Made by a program: the position numbers and the translations under genes
The notes under the pieces: generated by a model
Database searches by the model: none
What the model saw: the letters and a program-made list of their open reading frames with translations, nothing else
Told to the model about the DNA's origin: nothing
Shown: positions 8,458 to 15,677 of the stretch, one piece after another
Numbering within the stretch: position 1 is the stretch's first letter
Layout: each line of letters opens with the position of its first letter
Assembly: GCF_018138145.1 (NCBI RefSeq)
Contig: NZ_CP073104.1
Coordinates: 1,488,001-1,552,000, forward strand
Origin: Pseudomonas sp. SCA2728.1_7
GTDB lineage: Bacteria; Pseudomonadota; Gammaproteobacteria; Pseudomonadales; Pseudomonadaceae
DNA length: 64,000 nt
Direction of reading: 5' to 3'

Positions 8458-9525
8458 ATGGCGCTTACTGACCAGTCCACCCGTATCCGCTCTGGCGAAG
8501 AACTCGATGCCAGCTTGATCGATCCGTACCTCAAGGCGCACATTCCGGGCCTCAGCGGCACACCTGCGATCAGCCAGTTCCCCGGCGGTGCGTCGAACCT
8601 GACCTACCTGCTGGAATACCCGGAACAGGAATTCGTCCTGCGCCGTCCGCCGTTCGGCCACAAGGCCAAATCCGCCCACGACATGGGCCGTGAATTCCGC
8701 ATCCTCAATCAATTGCGTGACGGCTTCCCGTATTGCCCGAAGGCCTACGTGCACTGCACCGACGAATCGGTGATCGGCGCCGAGTTCTACGTGATGGAAC
8801 GGGTCAAAGGGATCATCCTGCGTTCGGAACTGCCGCCGGAGCTGGGCCTCGACTCGGCAAAAACCGAAGCGCTGTGCAAAAGCTTCATTGATCGCTTCGT
8901 CGAACTGCACCGCGTCGATTACAACGCCTGTGGCCTCGGCGACCTGGGCAAACCGGAAGGCTATGTCGCGCGCCAGATCAAAGGCTGGAGCGAGCGTTAC
9001 GAGAAAGCCCTGACCCCCGACGCGCCACACTGGCAAAAGGTCAAAGCCTGGCTCAACGACAAAATGCCGGCCGACCACCCGACCTCAAGCATCGTCCACA
9101 ACGACTACCGCTTCGACAACGTCATCCTCGATCCGCAGAATCCGATGCAGATCATTGGTGTTCTGGATTGGGAGCTGACCACCCTCGGCGACCCGCTGAT
9201 GGACTTGGGCAACACCCTCGCCTATTGGATTCAGGCCGATGACCCGGCACCGGTGCAACTGATGCGCCGCCAGCCGAGCCACGCACCGGGCATGCTCACC
9301 CGCCGCGAATTCGTCGATTACTACGCCGAGCGTTCGGGCATCCAGATCGACAATTTCGACTTCTACTACACCTACGGCCTGTTCCGCCTGGCCGGCATCG
9401 TGCAGCAGATCTACTACCGCTTCTACCATGGCCAGACCCAGGACAAACGCTTCGCGCAGTTCATTCACATGAACAAATTGCTGGAGCAGATGAGCTTGCA
9501 GGTCATTGCGAAATCGAGCCTCTGA
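8458..9525 (+). CDS. Aminoglycoside-phosphotransferase-family kinase (ACAD10/FadE-associated type)
   Basis: 355 residues of the APH/choline-kinase-like fold. The N-lobe has a glycine-rich FPGGASNLTYLLE loop. The catalytic Brenner-type motif is HNDYRFDNVILD, followed by the metal-binding VLDWELTTLGDPLMDLGN. This subtype (tyrosine-protein-kinase-like, related to the phosphotransferase part of human ACAD10) often sits with acyl-CoA dehydrogenases and SDRs and is thought to phosphorylate hydroxyacyl substrates. It is followed by an SDR gene after 22 bp, so the two are likely one operon. GGGATAAGC before the ATG gives a weak ribosome site. The exact substrate is unknown. Confidence 0.87.
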   Translation: MALTDQSTRIRSGEELDASLIDPYLKAHIPGLSGTPAISQFPGGASNLTYLLEYPEQEFVLRRPPFGHKAKSAHDMGREFRILNQLRDGFPYCPKAYVHCTDESVIGAEFYVMERVKGIILRSELPPELGLDSAKTEALCKSFIDRFVELHRVDYNACGLGDLGKPEGYVARQIKGWSERYEKALTPDAPHWQKVKAWLNDKMPADHPTSSIVHNDYRFDNVILDPQNPMQIIGVLDWELTTLGDPLMDLGNTLAYWIQADDPAPVQLMRRQPSHAPGMLTRREFVDYYAERSGIQIDNFDFYYTYGLFRLAGIVQQIYYRFYHGQTQDKRFAQFIHMNKLLEQMSLQVIAKSSL

Positions 9526-9547
9526 CGGCCCACACCCAGGAACCCTT

Positions 9548-10315
9548 ATGTCCAAGACTCAGTTGTTCGACCTCGACGGCAAAATCGCTTTCGTTTCCGG
9601 CGCCAGCCGTGGCATCGGTGAAGCCATCGCCAAACTGCTCGCCCAGCAAGGCGCCCATGTCATTGTTTCGAGCCGCAAACTCGACGGCTGCCAACATGTC
9701 GCCGACGCGATCATCGCTGCGGGCGGCAAAGCCACCGCAGTGGCGTGCCACATCGGTGAAATGGAACAGATCAGCCAGGTATTCGCCGGCATCAAGGAAC
9801 AGTTCGGCCGCCTCGACATTCTGGTCAACAATGCCGCGACCAACCCACAGTTCTGCAACGTGCTGGACACCGATCTGAGTGCGTTCCAGAAGACTGTCGA
9901 CGTGAACATTCGTGGCTACTTCTTCATGTCGGTTGAGGCCGGCAAGCTGATGCGTGAAAACGGTGGCGGCAGCATCATCAACGTCGCGTCGATCAACGGT
10001 ATTTCGCCGGGGATCTTCCAGGGCATCTACTCGGTGACCAAAGCGGCGGTGATCAACATGACCAAAGTCTTCGCCAAGGAATGCGCGCAATTCGGCATCC
10101 GCTGCAACGCCCTGCTGCCGGGCCTGACCGACACCAAATTCGCCTCGGCACTGGTGAAGAACGATGCGATCCTCAAGCAAGCGCTGACGCAGATCCCGCT
10201 CAAGCGTGTGGCGGATCCGAGTGAGATGGCCGGTGCGGTGTTGTACCTGGCCAGTGATGCGTCGAGCTACACCACGGGTGTTGCGCTGAATGTGGATGGC
10301 GGGTTCCTGTCCTGA
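9548..10315 (+). CDS. Short-chain dehydrogenase/reductase (SDR)
   Basis: 255 residues, classical SDR. The nucleotide-binding motif is VSGASRGIGEA (about 16-26), NNAATNP is the structural NNAG variant, the catalytic Ser lies in NVASINGISPG, and YSVTKAAV carries the YxxxK pair. The C-terminal YLASDASSYTTGVALNVDGG is typical. It oxidises or reduces an alcohol/ketone with NAD(P) in the cytoplasm. It lies 22 bp after the phosphotransferase gene and probably acts on the same pathway. The ATG at 9548 follows AGGAACCCTT; a longer frame upstream overlaps the previous gene and is rejected. Confidence 0.92.
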   Translation: MSKTQLFDLDGKIAFVSGASRGIGEAIAKLLAQQGAHVIVSSRKLDGCQHVADAIIAAGGKATAVACHIGEMEQISQVFAGIKEQFGRLDILVNNAATNPQFCNVLDTDLSAFQKTVDVNIRGYFFMSVEAGKLMRENGGGSIINVASINGISPGIFQGIYSVTKAAVINMTKVFAKECAQFGIRCNALLPGLTDTKFASALVKNDAILKQALTQIPLKRVADPSEMAGAVLYLASDASSYTTGVALNVDGGFLS

Positions 10316-10339
10316 TCCCCAAAGCAAACACATACCCCC

Positions 10340-10427
10340 TGTAGGAGTGAGCCTGCTCGCGATAGCGGTGTGTCAGTCAACATTCATGATCTGACACACC
10401 GCTATCGCGAGCAGGCTCACTCCTACA
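10340..10427. repeat. REP doublet (perfect inverted pair)
   Basis: TGTAGGAGTGAGCCTGCTCG and its continuation GATAGCGGTGTGTCAG form one arm; the exact reverse complement forms the other, about 37 bp each around a short loop. It lies between the convergent SDR and TRIC genes and may work as a bidirectional terminator. Confidence 0.92.
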
Positions 10428-10438
10428 AGGGTTTTGTA

Positions 10439-11068
10439 TCAGGCAATGACTTTCGGTAGTTGCCAGCCGAAATGCACCGACAGCAATCGCAGGATCAAAC
10501 ACGCCGCCCCGGCCAACAGCGCCGCCGCGACCGGCGAAACACCCAGCCTGCGCCCGCCGATCAACACCGCCGCGCCAACAAACGCCGAACTGGCATACAA
10601 ATCCGCCTGCAACACTACCGGAATCCGCGCCAGCACAATATCGCGAATCACCCCGCCGCCAACCCCCGTGATCGTGCCCATCAACATCGCCACGAACGGC
10701 GTGATGCCAAAATTCAACGCCTTCTGCGCACCCGCCACGGCAAACAGCGCCAACCCCGCAGCGTCGAGCACAATCAGCGTCGATCCAGACCAACCCAGCA
10801 CCTGCTCATGAAAGACAAACGCCAACCCACCCATGAAAAACGCCAGCGCCGGGTAGCGCCAATCGGCCACGGCATTGGGTGGCGTCGCACCAATCAAAAG
10901 ATCACGGGTGACCCCGCCACCAAGGGCGACGATAAACGCAATCACCATCACCCCGAGCAGATCGAGCTGACTGCGCATCGCCGCAATCGCACCCTCGACA
11001 GCAAACACCGCCGTGCCGACCAGGTCGGCCACCAGCACAATCCGCTCAACCCGGGACTTACGCCCCAC
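10439..11068 (-). CDS. TRIC/UPF0126-family membrane channel
   Basis: About 209 residues with two tandem UPF0126 modules and seven predicted hydrophobic helices. The duplicated motif GGGVTRDLLIG and GGGVIRDIVLA is the TRIC signature that forms the cation pore. Each repeat is preceded by a long hydrophobic helix (VADLVGTAVFAVEGA; IVLDAAGLALFAVAG). Prokaryotic TRIC homologues are homotrimeric K+-permeable channels; the physiological role here is unknown. The start is uncertain: the frame also opens with TTG at 11089 inside the upstream lipoprotein gene, but the GTG at 11068 lies five bases after that gene's stop and begins VGRKSRVERIV. Confidence 0.82.
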   Translation of the reverse strand: MGRKSRVERIVLVADLVGTAVFAVEGAIAAMRSQLDLLGVMVIAFIVALGGGVTRDLLIGATPPNAVADWRYPALAFFMGGLAFVFHEQVLGWSGSTLIVLDAAGLALFAVAGAQKALNFGITPFVAMLMGTITGVGGGVIRDIVLARIPVVLQADLYASSAFVGAAVLIGGRRLGVSPVAAALLAGAACLILRLLSVHFGWQLPKVIA

Positions 11069-11073
11069 CGGCG

Positions 11074-11286
11074 CTATTGCGTGACGCAACGGGTGGTGGT
11101 GATGTGACGAGTGACCTGACCGTCGGCGTACACGTCACCGGCGACCTCGGTGTTTTCGAGCACCTGGCAAGTACGTTCCGGTGGCGGAGGTGGCGCTACC
11201 GGCGGAGGTGGCGGTGGACTGGCACAACCCGCCAGCAAAACGGCAAAACAAGCCAACGGCAACACGCGTTTCCCAAGATTGTTCAT
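11074..11286 (-). CDS. Small proline-rich lipoprotein
   Basis: 70 residues, MNNLGKRVLPLACFAVLLAGC, with a lipobox LAGC for lipidation of Cys. A proline stretch (PPPPPPVAPPPPPE) follows, then a short domain with two Cys (RTCQVLEN, TTRCVTQ) that may form a disulfide. It is likely anchored in a membrane of the envelope with the Pro tract as spacer. The stop is directly upstream of the TRIC gene, suggesting coupling. The longer upstream frame lacks support. Function unknown. Confidence 0.72.
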   Translation of the reverse strand: MNNLGKRVLPLACFAVLLAGCASPPPPPPVAPPPPPERTCQVLENTEVAGDVYADGQVTRHITTTRCVTQ

Positions 11287-11469
11287 AGGACGACCCGCGA
11301 TGAATGGAAGAGCAACTCCCGCGACCCAACCGACCACGGAAGACCTGACCACTCATTCTTTATAGCCGAGACCCCCGCAAGCGCCAGTGAATCGGCAGGA
11401 CCGGAGGGGTATGGCTGTCGATTTTGCGTTGGAATCAGCGAGGGTCGGCAGGCTTGGATTCGCTTTGCC

Positions 11470-11928
11470 AGACAGGCCGCCTTCGCGAGCAAGCTCGCTC
11501 CCACATTGGAATTGAGTGCCGCCAGCAAGAAATTGGTCGGTTGGCAGACCGCCATCGCGAGCAGGCTCACTCCTGCAGTTGGAATGAGTACATCTGCAAG
11601 AAACAGGTCGACTGTCAGGCCGCCTTCGCGAGCAGGCTCGCTCCCACATTGGAATTGAGTGCCGCCAGCAAGAAATTGGTCGGTTGGCAGACCGCCATCG
11701 CGAGCAGGCTCACTCCTACAGTTGGAATGAGTACATCTGCAAGAAACAGGTCGGCTGTCAGGCCGCCTTCGCGAGCAGGCTCGCTCCCACAGTGGAATTG
11801 AGTGCCGCCAGCAAAAAATTGGTCGGTTGGCAGACCGCCATCGCGAGCAGGCTCACTCCTACAGTTGGAATGAGTACATCTGCAAGAAACAGGTCGGCTG
11901 TCAGGCCGCCTTCGCGAGCAGGCTCGCT
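11470..11928. repeat. Left half of a 143-bp tandem REP array
   Basis: Alternating REP types (GCGAGCAGGCTCGCTCCCAC and GCGAGCAGGCTCACTCCTAC) are joined by conserved linkers. The marker TTGGAATTGAGTGCCGCCAG recurs at 11506, 11649 and (one base changed) 11791, a 143-bp period. Small frames inside it are repeat artefacts. The array is interrupted at 11928 by the IS110-family element and resumes at 13104. Confidence 0.9.
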
Positions 11929-11940
11929 TGTATGGTAGGA

Positions 11941-12095
11941 CTTGAAGGGAGGAGGAGGGACAAGGCTCGATTCTGACTGTTAGCGCAGTACAGACCGTGG
12001 GAGATTTCACCCTCCTCCTTTCACCCAAGCGCCGATAAAGAATGCATCTGGCCTAGACCGACGATAGGAACAAGCCTGCGCCTCTGGGTGAACCC
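11941..12095 (+). ncRNA. Predicted bridge RNA of the IS110-family element
   Basis: The non-coding leader folds into two loops. Loop 1 is closed by GGAGGAGGG (11951-11959) and CCCTCCTCC (12010-12018). It holds AGGCTCG (11963-11969), identical to the left target AGGCTCG of the interrupted REP, and GTGGGAG (11997-12003), complementary to the right target CTCCCAC. Loop 2 is closed by TCACCCA (12021-12027) and TGGGTGA (12085-12091). It holds AGAAT (12039-12043), identical to the element's right end before CT, and ACAAG (12070-12074), complementary to CTTGT at its left junction. This matches the guide logic described for IS621 bridge RNAs. The ends of the transcript are not known. Confidence 0.72.
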
Positions 12096-12130
12096 TTCAA
12101 GTGTTCAAACCTTAGCCCGGAGGATTTCTC

Positions 12131-13078
12131 ATGGCAATGCCCGTCGTTACTACTCAGTCGATCATCGGGGTTGATGTCGCCAAGGATGAACTGGTGATTT
12201 ATTGCACCGAATCAGATCAACTCGAGACAATCTCTAACACCAAAGCAGCAATCAAAAAATGGCTCAAAACTGTAGCCAAGCCAGTGGCTATCGCCATCGA
12301 AGCCACCAATATCTATCACCAGGAATTTGCTGATCTGGCGTATGCCAATGGTTGCGTGATCTATATGGTTGGCGGTTATGAGCTCAGCCATTACCGCAAA
12401 GGCGTGAACGTTCGCGCTAAAACTGATGCGCTGGATGCCCGATTACTGGCCCGTTATCTGACAAACGAAGGGGACCACTTACGCCCTTGGACACCGCCGT
12501 CGCCCTTGTATTGCCGGCTCATCAGTCTTTTCCGGCGCCGTGCGGCTCTGGTCCAGGCTCGTGTCAGCCTCAAGCAGAGTTGGGAGAATGAGCCGTTGCT
12601 CAAAACCGCTTTCAAAAATCAGATAAACGCCATGCAAAGACTGGAAATCCTGCTGGAGAAAACGATCCTGACGCAGATAGACGAAGCTGGTTTAGGCGCT
12701 CAGCTCAAGCGTTGCATGAAGGTAGAAGGCATCGGTACGTTGACCGGCGCCCGCTTGCTCGCATCCTTTCAGCGTGGGGATTTCAGGAATGCCGACGCTT
12801 TCATCGCCTTTCTAGGCCTGGATCTGCGCATATCTGACTCAGGCAAAAAGAAAGGCCGTCGCTGCCTGACCAAACGAGGCGACTCAGAGGCGCGTCGGTT
12901 GCTGCACAACGCTGCAATGGCGGCGAGCCGGACCTCGGCGTGGAAAGGATTTTATGAGGCTTTGAGAGAGCGCGGATTGAGCACTACCCAAGCACTGGTC
13001 GCACTAGCCCGCAAGCTTGCTCGGGTGGTATTTGCTCTGTTGAAAAACCAGAGCGAATACTCACCTAAAGCCGTTTAG
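12131..13078 (+). CDS. IS110-family transposase (DEDD recombinase)
   Basis: 315 residues. The N-terminal RuvC-like DEDD domain shows IIGVDVAKDEL (first Asp), AIAIEATNIYHQEF (Glu) and VRAKTDALDARLLARYL (Asp pair). The C-terminal transposase_20 domain has VEGIGTLTGARLLASF, FIAFLGLDLR and the serine-containing RRLLHNAAMAASRTSAWKGF. It recombines a circular element intermediate into target DNA with an RNA guide. A strong GGAGG lies about ten bases before the ATG. The frame is intact, so the element may be active. Confidence 0.93.
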   Translation: MAMPVVTTQSIIGVDVAKDELVIYCTESDQLETISNTKAAIKKWLKTVAKPVAIAIEATNIYHQEFADLAYANGCVIYMVGGYELSHYRKGVNVRAKTDALDARLLARYLTNEGDHLRPWTPPSPLYCRLISLFRRRAALVQARVSLKQSWENEPLLKTAFKNQINAMQRLEILLEKTILTQIDEAGLGAQLKRCMKVEGIGTLTGARLLASFQRGDFRNADAFIAFLGLDLRISDSGKKKGRRCLTKRGDSEARRLLHNAAMAASRTSAWKGFYEALRERGLSTTQALVALARKLARVVFALLKNQSEYSPKAV

Positions 13079-13103
13079 GGGCTAGGCATGAACCATAGAA
13101 TCT

Positions 13104-13396
13104 CCCACAGTGGAATTGAGTGCCGCCAGCAAAAAATTGGTCGGTTGGCAGACCGCCATCGCGAGCAGGCTCACTCCTACAGTTGGAATGAGTACATCTG
13201 CAAGAAACAGGTCGGCTGTCAGGCCGCCTTCGCGAGCAGGCTCACTCCTACAGTTGGAATGAGTACATCTGCAAGAAACAGGTCGGCTGTCAGGCCGCCT
13301 TCGCGAGCAGGCTCACTCCTACAGTTGGAATGAGTACATCTGCAAGAAACAGGTCGGCTGTCAGGCCGCCTTCGCGAGCAAGCTCGCTCCCACAGA
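13104..13396. repeat. Right half of the REP array
   Basis: It continues the 143-bp unit (CCCACAGTGGAATTGAGTGCC), then runs through three copies of a shorter unit, GTTGGAATGAGTACATCTGC with CAGGCCGCCTTCGCGAGCAG (about 69-bp period, starts near 13183, 13252 and 13327). It ends with GCGAGCAAGCTCGCTCCCAC. Joined to 11470-11928 it would form one uninterrupted array. Confidence 0.88.
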
Positions 13397-13499
13397 AAAG
13401 CAAAAGCAAAAACAAGGCAGCTCCCACCTCGCATCGCTTCTGCTTTTCACCACTCAACAGGATGAGCGTTAGCTCGGCTGCAGCTCTTGATCTTGCCGT

Positions 13500-13719
13500 G
13501 CTGGCCCCTTCGGCAGGCTGAGTGGAGGGATTGATCCGGGGGTGGGAGCGCAGCGACCGTTTGGCGAAGCCAAACACAGCGAGAGGAGGTGCAGCGAAGC
13601 AAACCGTAGGCGCTGCCCCCGGATCGATCCCGGAACGAAGGAACCCCGAGCCCCAGCGAGCGGGCCGAACGCCGGGGCCCAGCCTTTTGGTTACTTTTTG
13701 GCGTTTGAAAAAGTGACCC
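13500..13719. repeat. Conserved Pseudomonas intergenic repeat (left part)
   Basis: No gene is credible here. The segment contains the stem GATCCGGGGG (13531) against CCCCCGGATC (13615) around GGGAGCGCAGCGACC, then GAACGCCGGGGCCCAGCC and TTGGTTACTTTTTGGCG, TTTGAAAAAGTGACCCGC. From experience the last strings recur in many Pseudomonas genomes. It continues as GGAACCGCCAGCCGCAACCC at 15161 after the inserted IS4-family element. Frames inside it are not supported. Confidence 0.6.
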
Positions 13720-13730
13720 GCTGTAAGAGC

Positions 13731-15149
13731 CATCCCTTTCAAGGTCTTCGGTAAAATCCCCTGAAATTTCATTCAGGGATCCCAAACGATATGGGCCGAT
13801 GTTCTAGCGCGTTTCGAGAAAAAAGCACCCGCCAGTGTCATGGCTAAATTGGCGCTGGAGCAGGCTATTGCCCCTGAGTGGGTCGATCAGGTTTTCGAAG
13901 AGCATCGGCAACGGCAGTATTCTCGTGAGCTACTGTTCTCGACCATCGTCAAGCTGATGTCCCTTGTTTCATTGGGCTTGAAGCCATCCCTGCACGCCGC
14001 CGCGCGGCAACTGGAAGATCTTCCTGTCAGCTTGGCGGCCCTCTACGACAAGATCAGTCGTACCGAACCCGCGCTGTTGCGCGCTCTGGTTACAGGCTGT
14101 GCACAACGCCTGGCTCCAACCATCAAACAGCTGGGTTGTACGGCGATGCTGCCGGGTTGGCAGATTCGGATAGTGGACGGTAATCACTTGGCATCTACTG
14201 AGAAACGCTTGGGGGCTTTACGCCACGAGCGCGGTGCTGCTCGTCCCGGCTTTTCGGTGGTGGCTTACGACCCGGACCTGGATCAGGTCATCGACCTTCA
14301 GGCGTGTGAGGATGCCTACGCAAGCGAGCGAGTGTGTGTGCTGCCTCTATTGGCCAGTGCCGAGCCGGGCCAGGTGTGGCTGGCTGATCGACTCTATTGC
14401 ACGCTCCCGGTCATGGAAGCTTGTGAGCAGGCCCAGACGTCCTTTGTCATTCGCCAGCAAGCCAAGCATCCACGCTTGATTCAAGAAGGTGAGTGGCAAG
14501 AGCCGGTACCTGTGGAAACAGGCACTGTGCGCGAGCAGATCATCCAGGTCAGAGGCGGTTACCAATGTCGGCGGGTCGAGCTGACGCTTCATTCTCCAAC
14601 GGACTCGGGAGACAGCAGCTTGATGTTCTGGAGCAACCTACCCCAGAGCGTCAGTGCACAGCAGATCGCAGAGCTCTATCGCCGCCGCTGGAGCATTGAA
14701 GGTATGTTCCAGCGACTGGAAGCGATTCTGGAAAGTGAAATCGAAACCCTTGGCAGCCCGAAGGCTGCCTTGCTCGGGTTCGCTACTGCGGTATTGGCCT
14801 ACAACGTCCTGGCCGTCCTCAAACGAAGTGTCGAGCAAGCTCACCGGGAGACTCAACCTGAAGGATGGGAAGCTTCCATCTATCACTTGGCGGTTCAGGT
14901 CAGGAGTGGTTATGAGGGAATGCAGATTGCACTGCCCTCAGAATATCTTCCCGTTGTCCCTCTGGAGCAACTGGCCCAACGCCTGTTGGAGTTGGCCAGA
15001 AACATCCAGCCCAAACAAGTTGCGAAAAGCCCCCGCGGTCCCAAGGTGCCTAAACCCAAGACATGGGTTCAAGGCACAGCGGTCCATGCTCATGTTTCAA
15101 CGGACAGAGTTATCAAGGCTGCCAAAACGAAAAGACCTTGAAAGGGATG
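13731..15149 (+). mobile_element. Complete IS4-family insertion sequence
   Basis: 1419 bp bounded by perfect 18-bp inverted repeats CATCCCTTTCAAGGTCTT (13731-13748) and AAGACCTTGAAAGGGATG (15132-15149). It is flanked by an 11-bp direct repeat GCTGTAAGAGC (13720-13730 and 15150-15160), the target duplication expected of IS4 elements. One transposase fills it. The clean duplication and intact frame suggest a recent insertion. Confidence 0.95.
13840..15141 (+). CDS. IS4-family DDE transposase
   Basis: 433 residues from the first ATG. The DDE catalytic pieces are visible: first Asp in RIVDGNHLAST, second Asp in VWLADRLYCTLPVM, and the Y-(2)-R-(3)-E-(6)-K-like signature of IS4 as YRRRWSIEGMFQRLEAILESEIE. 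A basic C-terminal tail follows. The frame is open upstream to 13771 and encodes plausible transposase sequence there (WADVLARFEKKAPASV) without an ATG, so translation may begin at a rare codon such as ATT or ATA. The stop lies within the right inverted repeat region. Confidence 0.93.
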   Translation: MAKLALEQAIAPEWVDQVFEEHRQRQYSRELLFSTIVKLMSLVSLGLKPSLHAAARQLEDLPVSLAALYDKISRTEPALLRALVTGCAQRLAPTIKQLGCTAMLPGWQIRIVDGNHLASTEKRLGALRHERGAARPGFSVVAYDPDLDQVIDLQACEDAYASERVCVLPLLASAEPGQVWLADRLYCTLPVMEACEQAQTSFVIRQQAKHPRLIQEGEWQEPVPVETGTVREQIIQVRGGYQCRRVELTLHSPTDSGDSSLMFWSNLPQSVSAQQIAELYRRRWSIEGMFQRLEAILESEIETLGSPKAALLGFATAVLAYNVLAVLKRSVEQAHRETQPEGWEASIYHLAVQVRSGYEGMQIALPSEYLPVVPLEQLAQRLLELARNIQPKQVAKSPRGPKVPKPKTWVQGTAVHAHVSTDRVIKAAKTKRP

Positions 15150-15160
15150 GCTGTAAGAGC

Positions 15161-15282
15161 GGAACCGCCAGCCGCAACCCCCAAAAAAACGGATATCCCC
15201 CCCAAACCCCAAGAGCATGGTCGGCCCAAAGGCCGCCAAGCCCAAAGGCCGCCAAGCCCAAAGGCCGCCAAGCCCAAAAGCC
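15161..15282. repeat. Right part of the intergenic repeat with three 16-bp tandem units
   Basis: It begins GGAACCGCCAGCCGCAACCC, continuing the sequence interrupted at 13730. At 15231-15278 the 16-mer GGCCGCCAAGCCCAAA occurs three times in tandem. No coding or RNA gene is evident. Confidence 0.6.
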
Positions 15283-15540
15283 CTAAGCCAAATCCGGATC
15301 CCGAGAAGAACGCAAAGAGTTGCTCTCAAGCTCATACCGCAACTCTTCAACCAACGCCTCGACCGACTCAGCCGTACGCAACGCATCAAGCTTCAACCCA
15401 CTGATCACCAGATCCACCTGCCCCGACACCGGGTGATACAGCTTCACCGTCAGCGAATGTTCACCATCCACCAGACACTCACACGCCAGCGGCGAAAAAC
15501 TACGCTCAAGCTGCGCGCGCAACTGCGCAAGATTCATCAT
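15283..15540 (-). CDS. DUF1652 family protein
   Basis: 85 residues, MMNLAQLRAQLERSFSPLAC at the start. The pattern SFSPLACECLVDGEHSLTVKLY with PVSGQVDLVISGL and a C-terminal acidic helix matches the small Pseudomonas DUF1652 family. No signal peptide or membrane segment is visible, so it is a cytosolic protein of unknown function. AAAGGAA lies about nine bases upstream of the ATG at 15540; further upstream residues in the frame are not family-like. It sits alone between the IS region and the PAS-LuxR gene. Confidence 0.8.
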   Translation of the reverse strand: MMNLAQLRAQLERSFSPLACECLVDGEHSLTVKLYHPVSGQVDLVISGLKLDALRTAESVEALVEELRYELESNSLRSSRDPDLA

Positions 15541-15677
15541 TGCGGCTGTTCCTTTAGCAACTTCGAAGGGACGCGACCACAAACCTCAAAAGGCTCGCGC
15601 CGCACCCCAACAGACTAAGAACAGCCGCCCGACACCAACACCTCAAATTGCACCAGATCAACTAGTGCATTTGCACC

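Larger units (their letters stand above)
11929..13103 (+). mobile_element. IS110-family insertion sequence inserted in a REP
   Basis: The REP text GAGCAGGCTCGCT is interrupted at 11928 and continues as CTCCCACAGTGGAATTG from 13102, which places the junctions around a CT dinucleotide (11927-11928 and 13102-13103). There is no long terminal inverted repeat, only the short subterminal TATGGT (11931) and ACCATA (13092). The element has about 200 bp of non-coding 5' DNA, one transposase and a very short 3' end. This architecture is that of the IS110 subgroup. Insertion into REP sequences is known for Pseudomonas members such as ISPpu9/ISPpu10. Confidence 0.88.

Noticed and set aside
11424..11938. 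Small frames with repeated residues such as ASRLAPTLELSAASKKL
   Set aside because: They come from the REP array and carry no coding signal.
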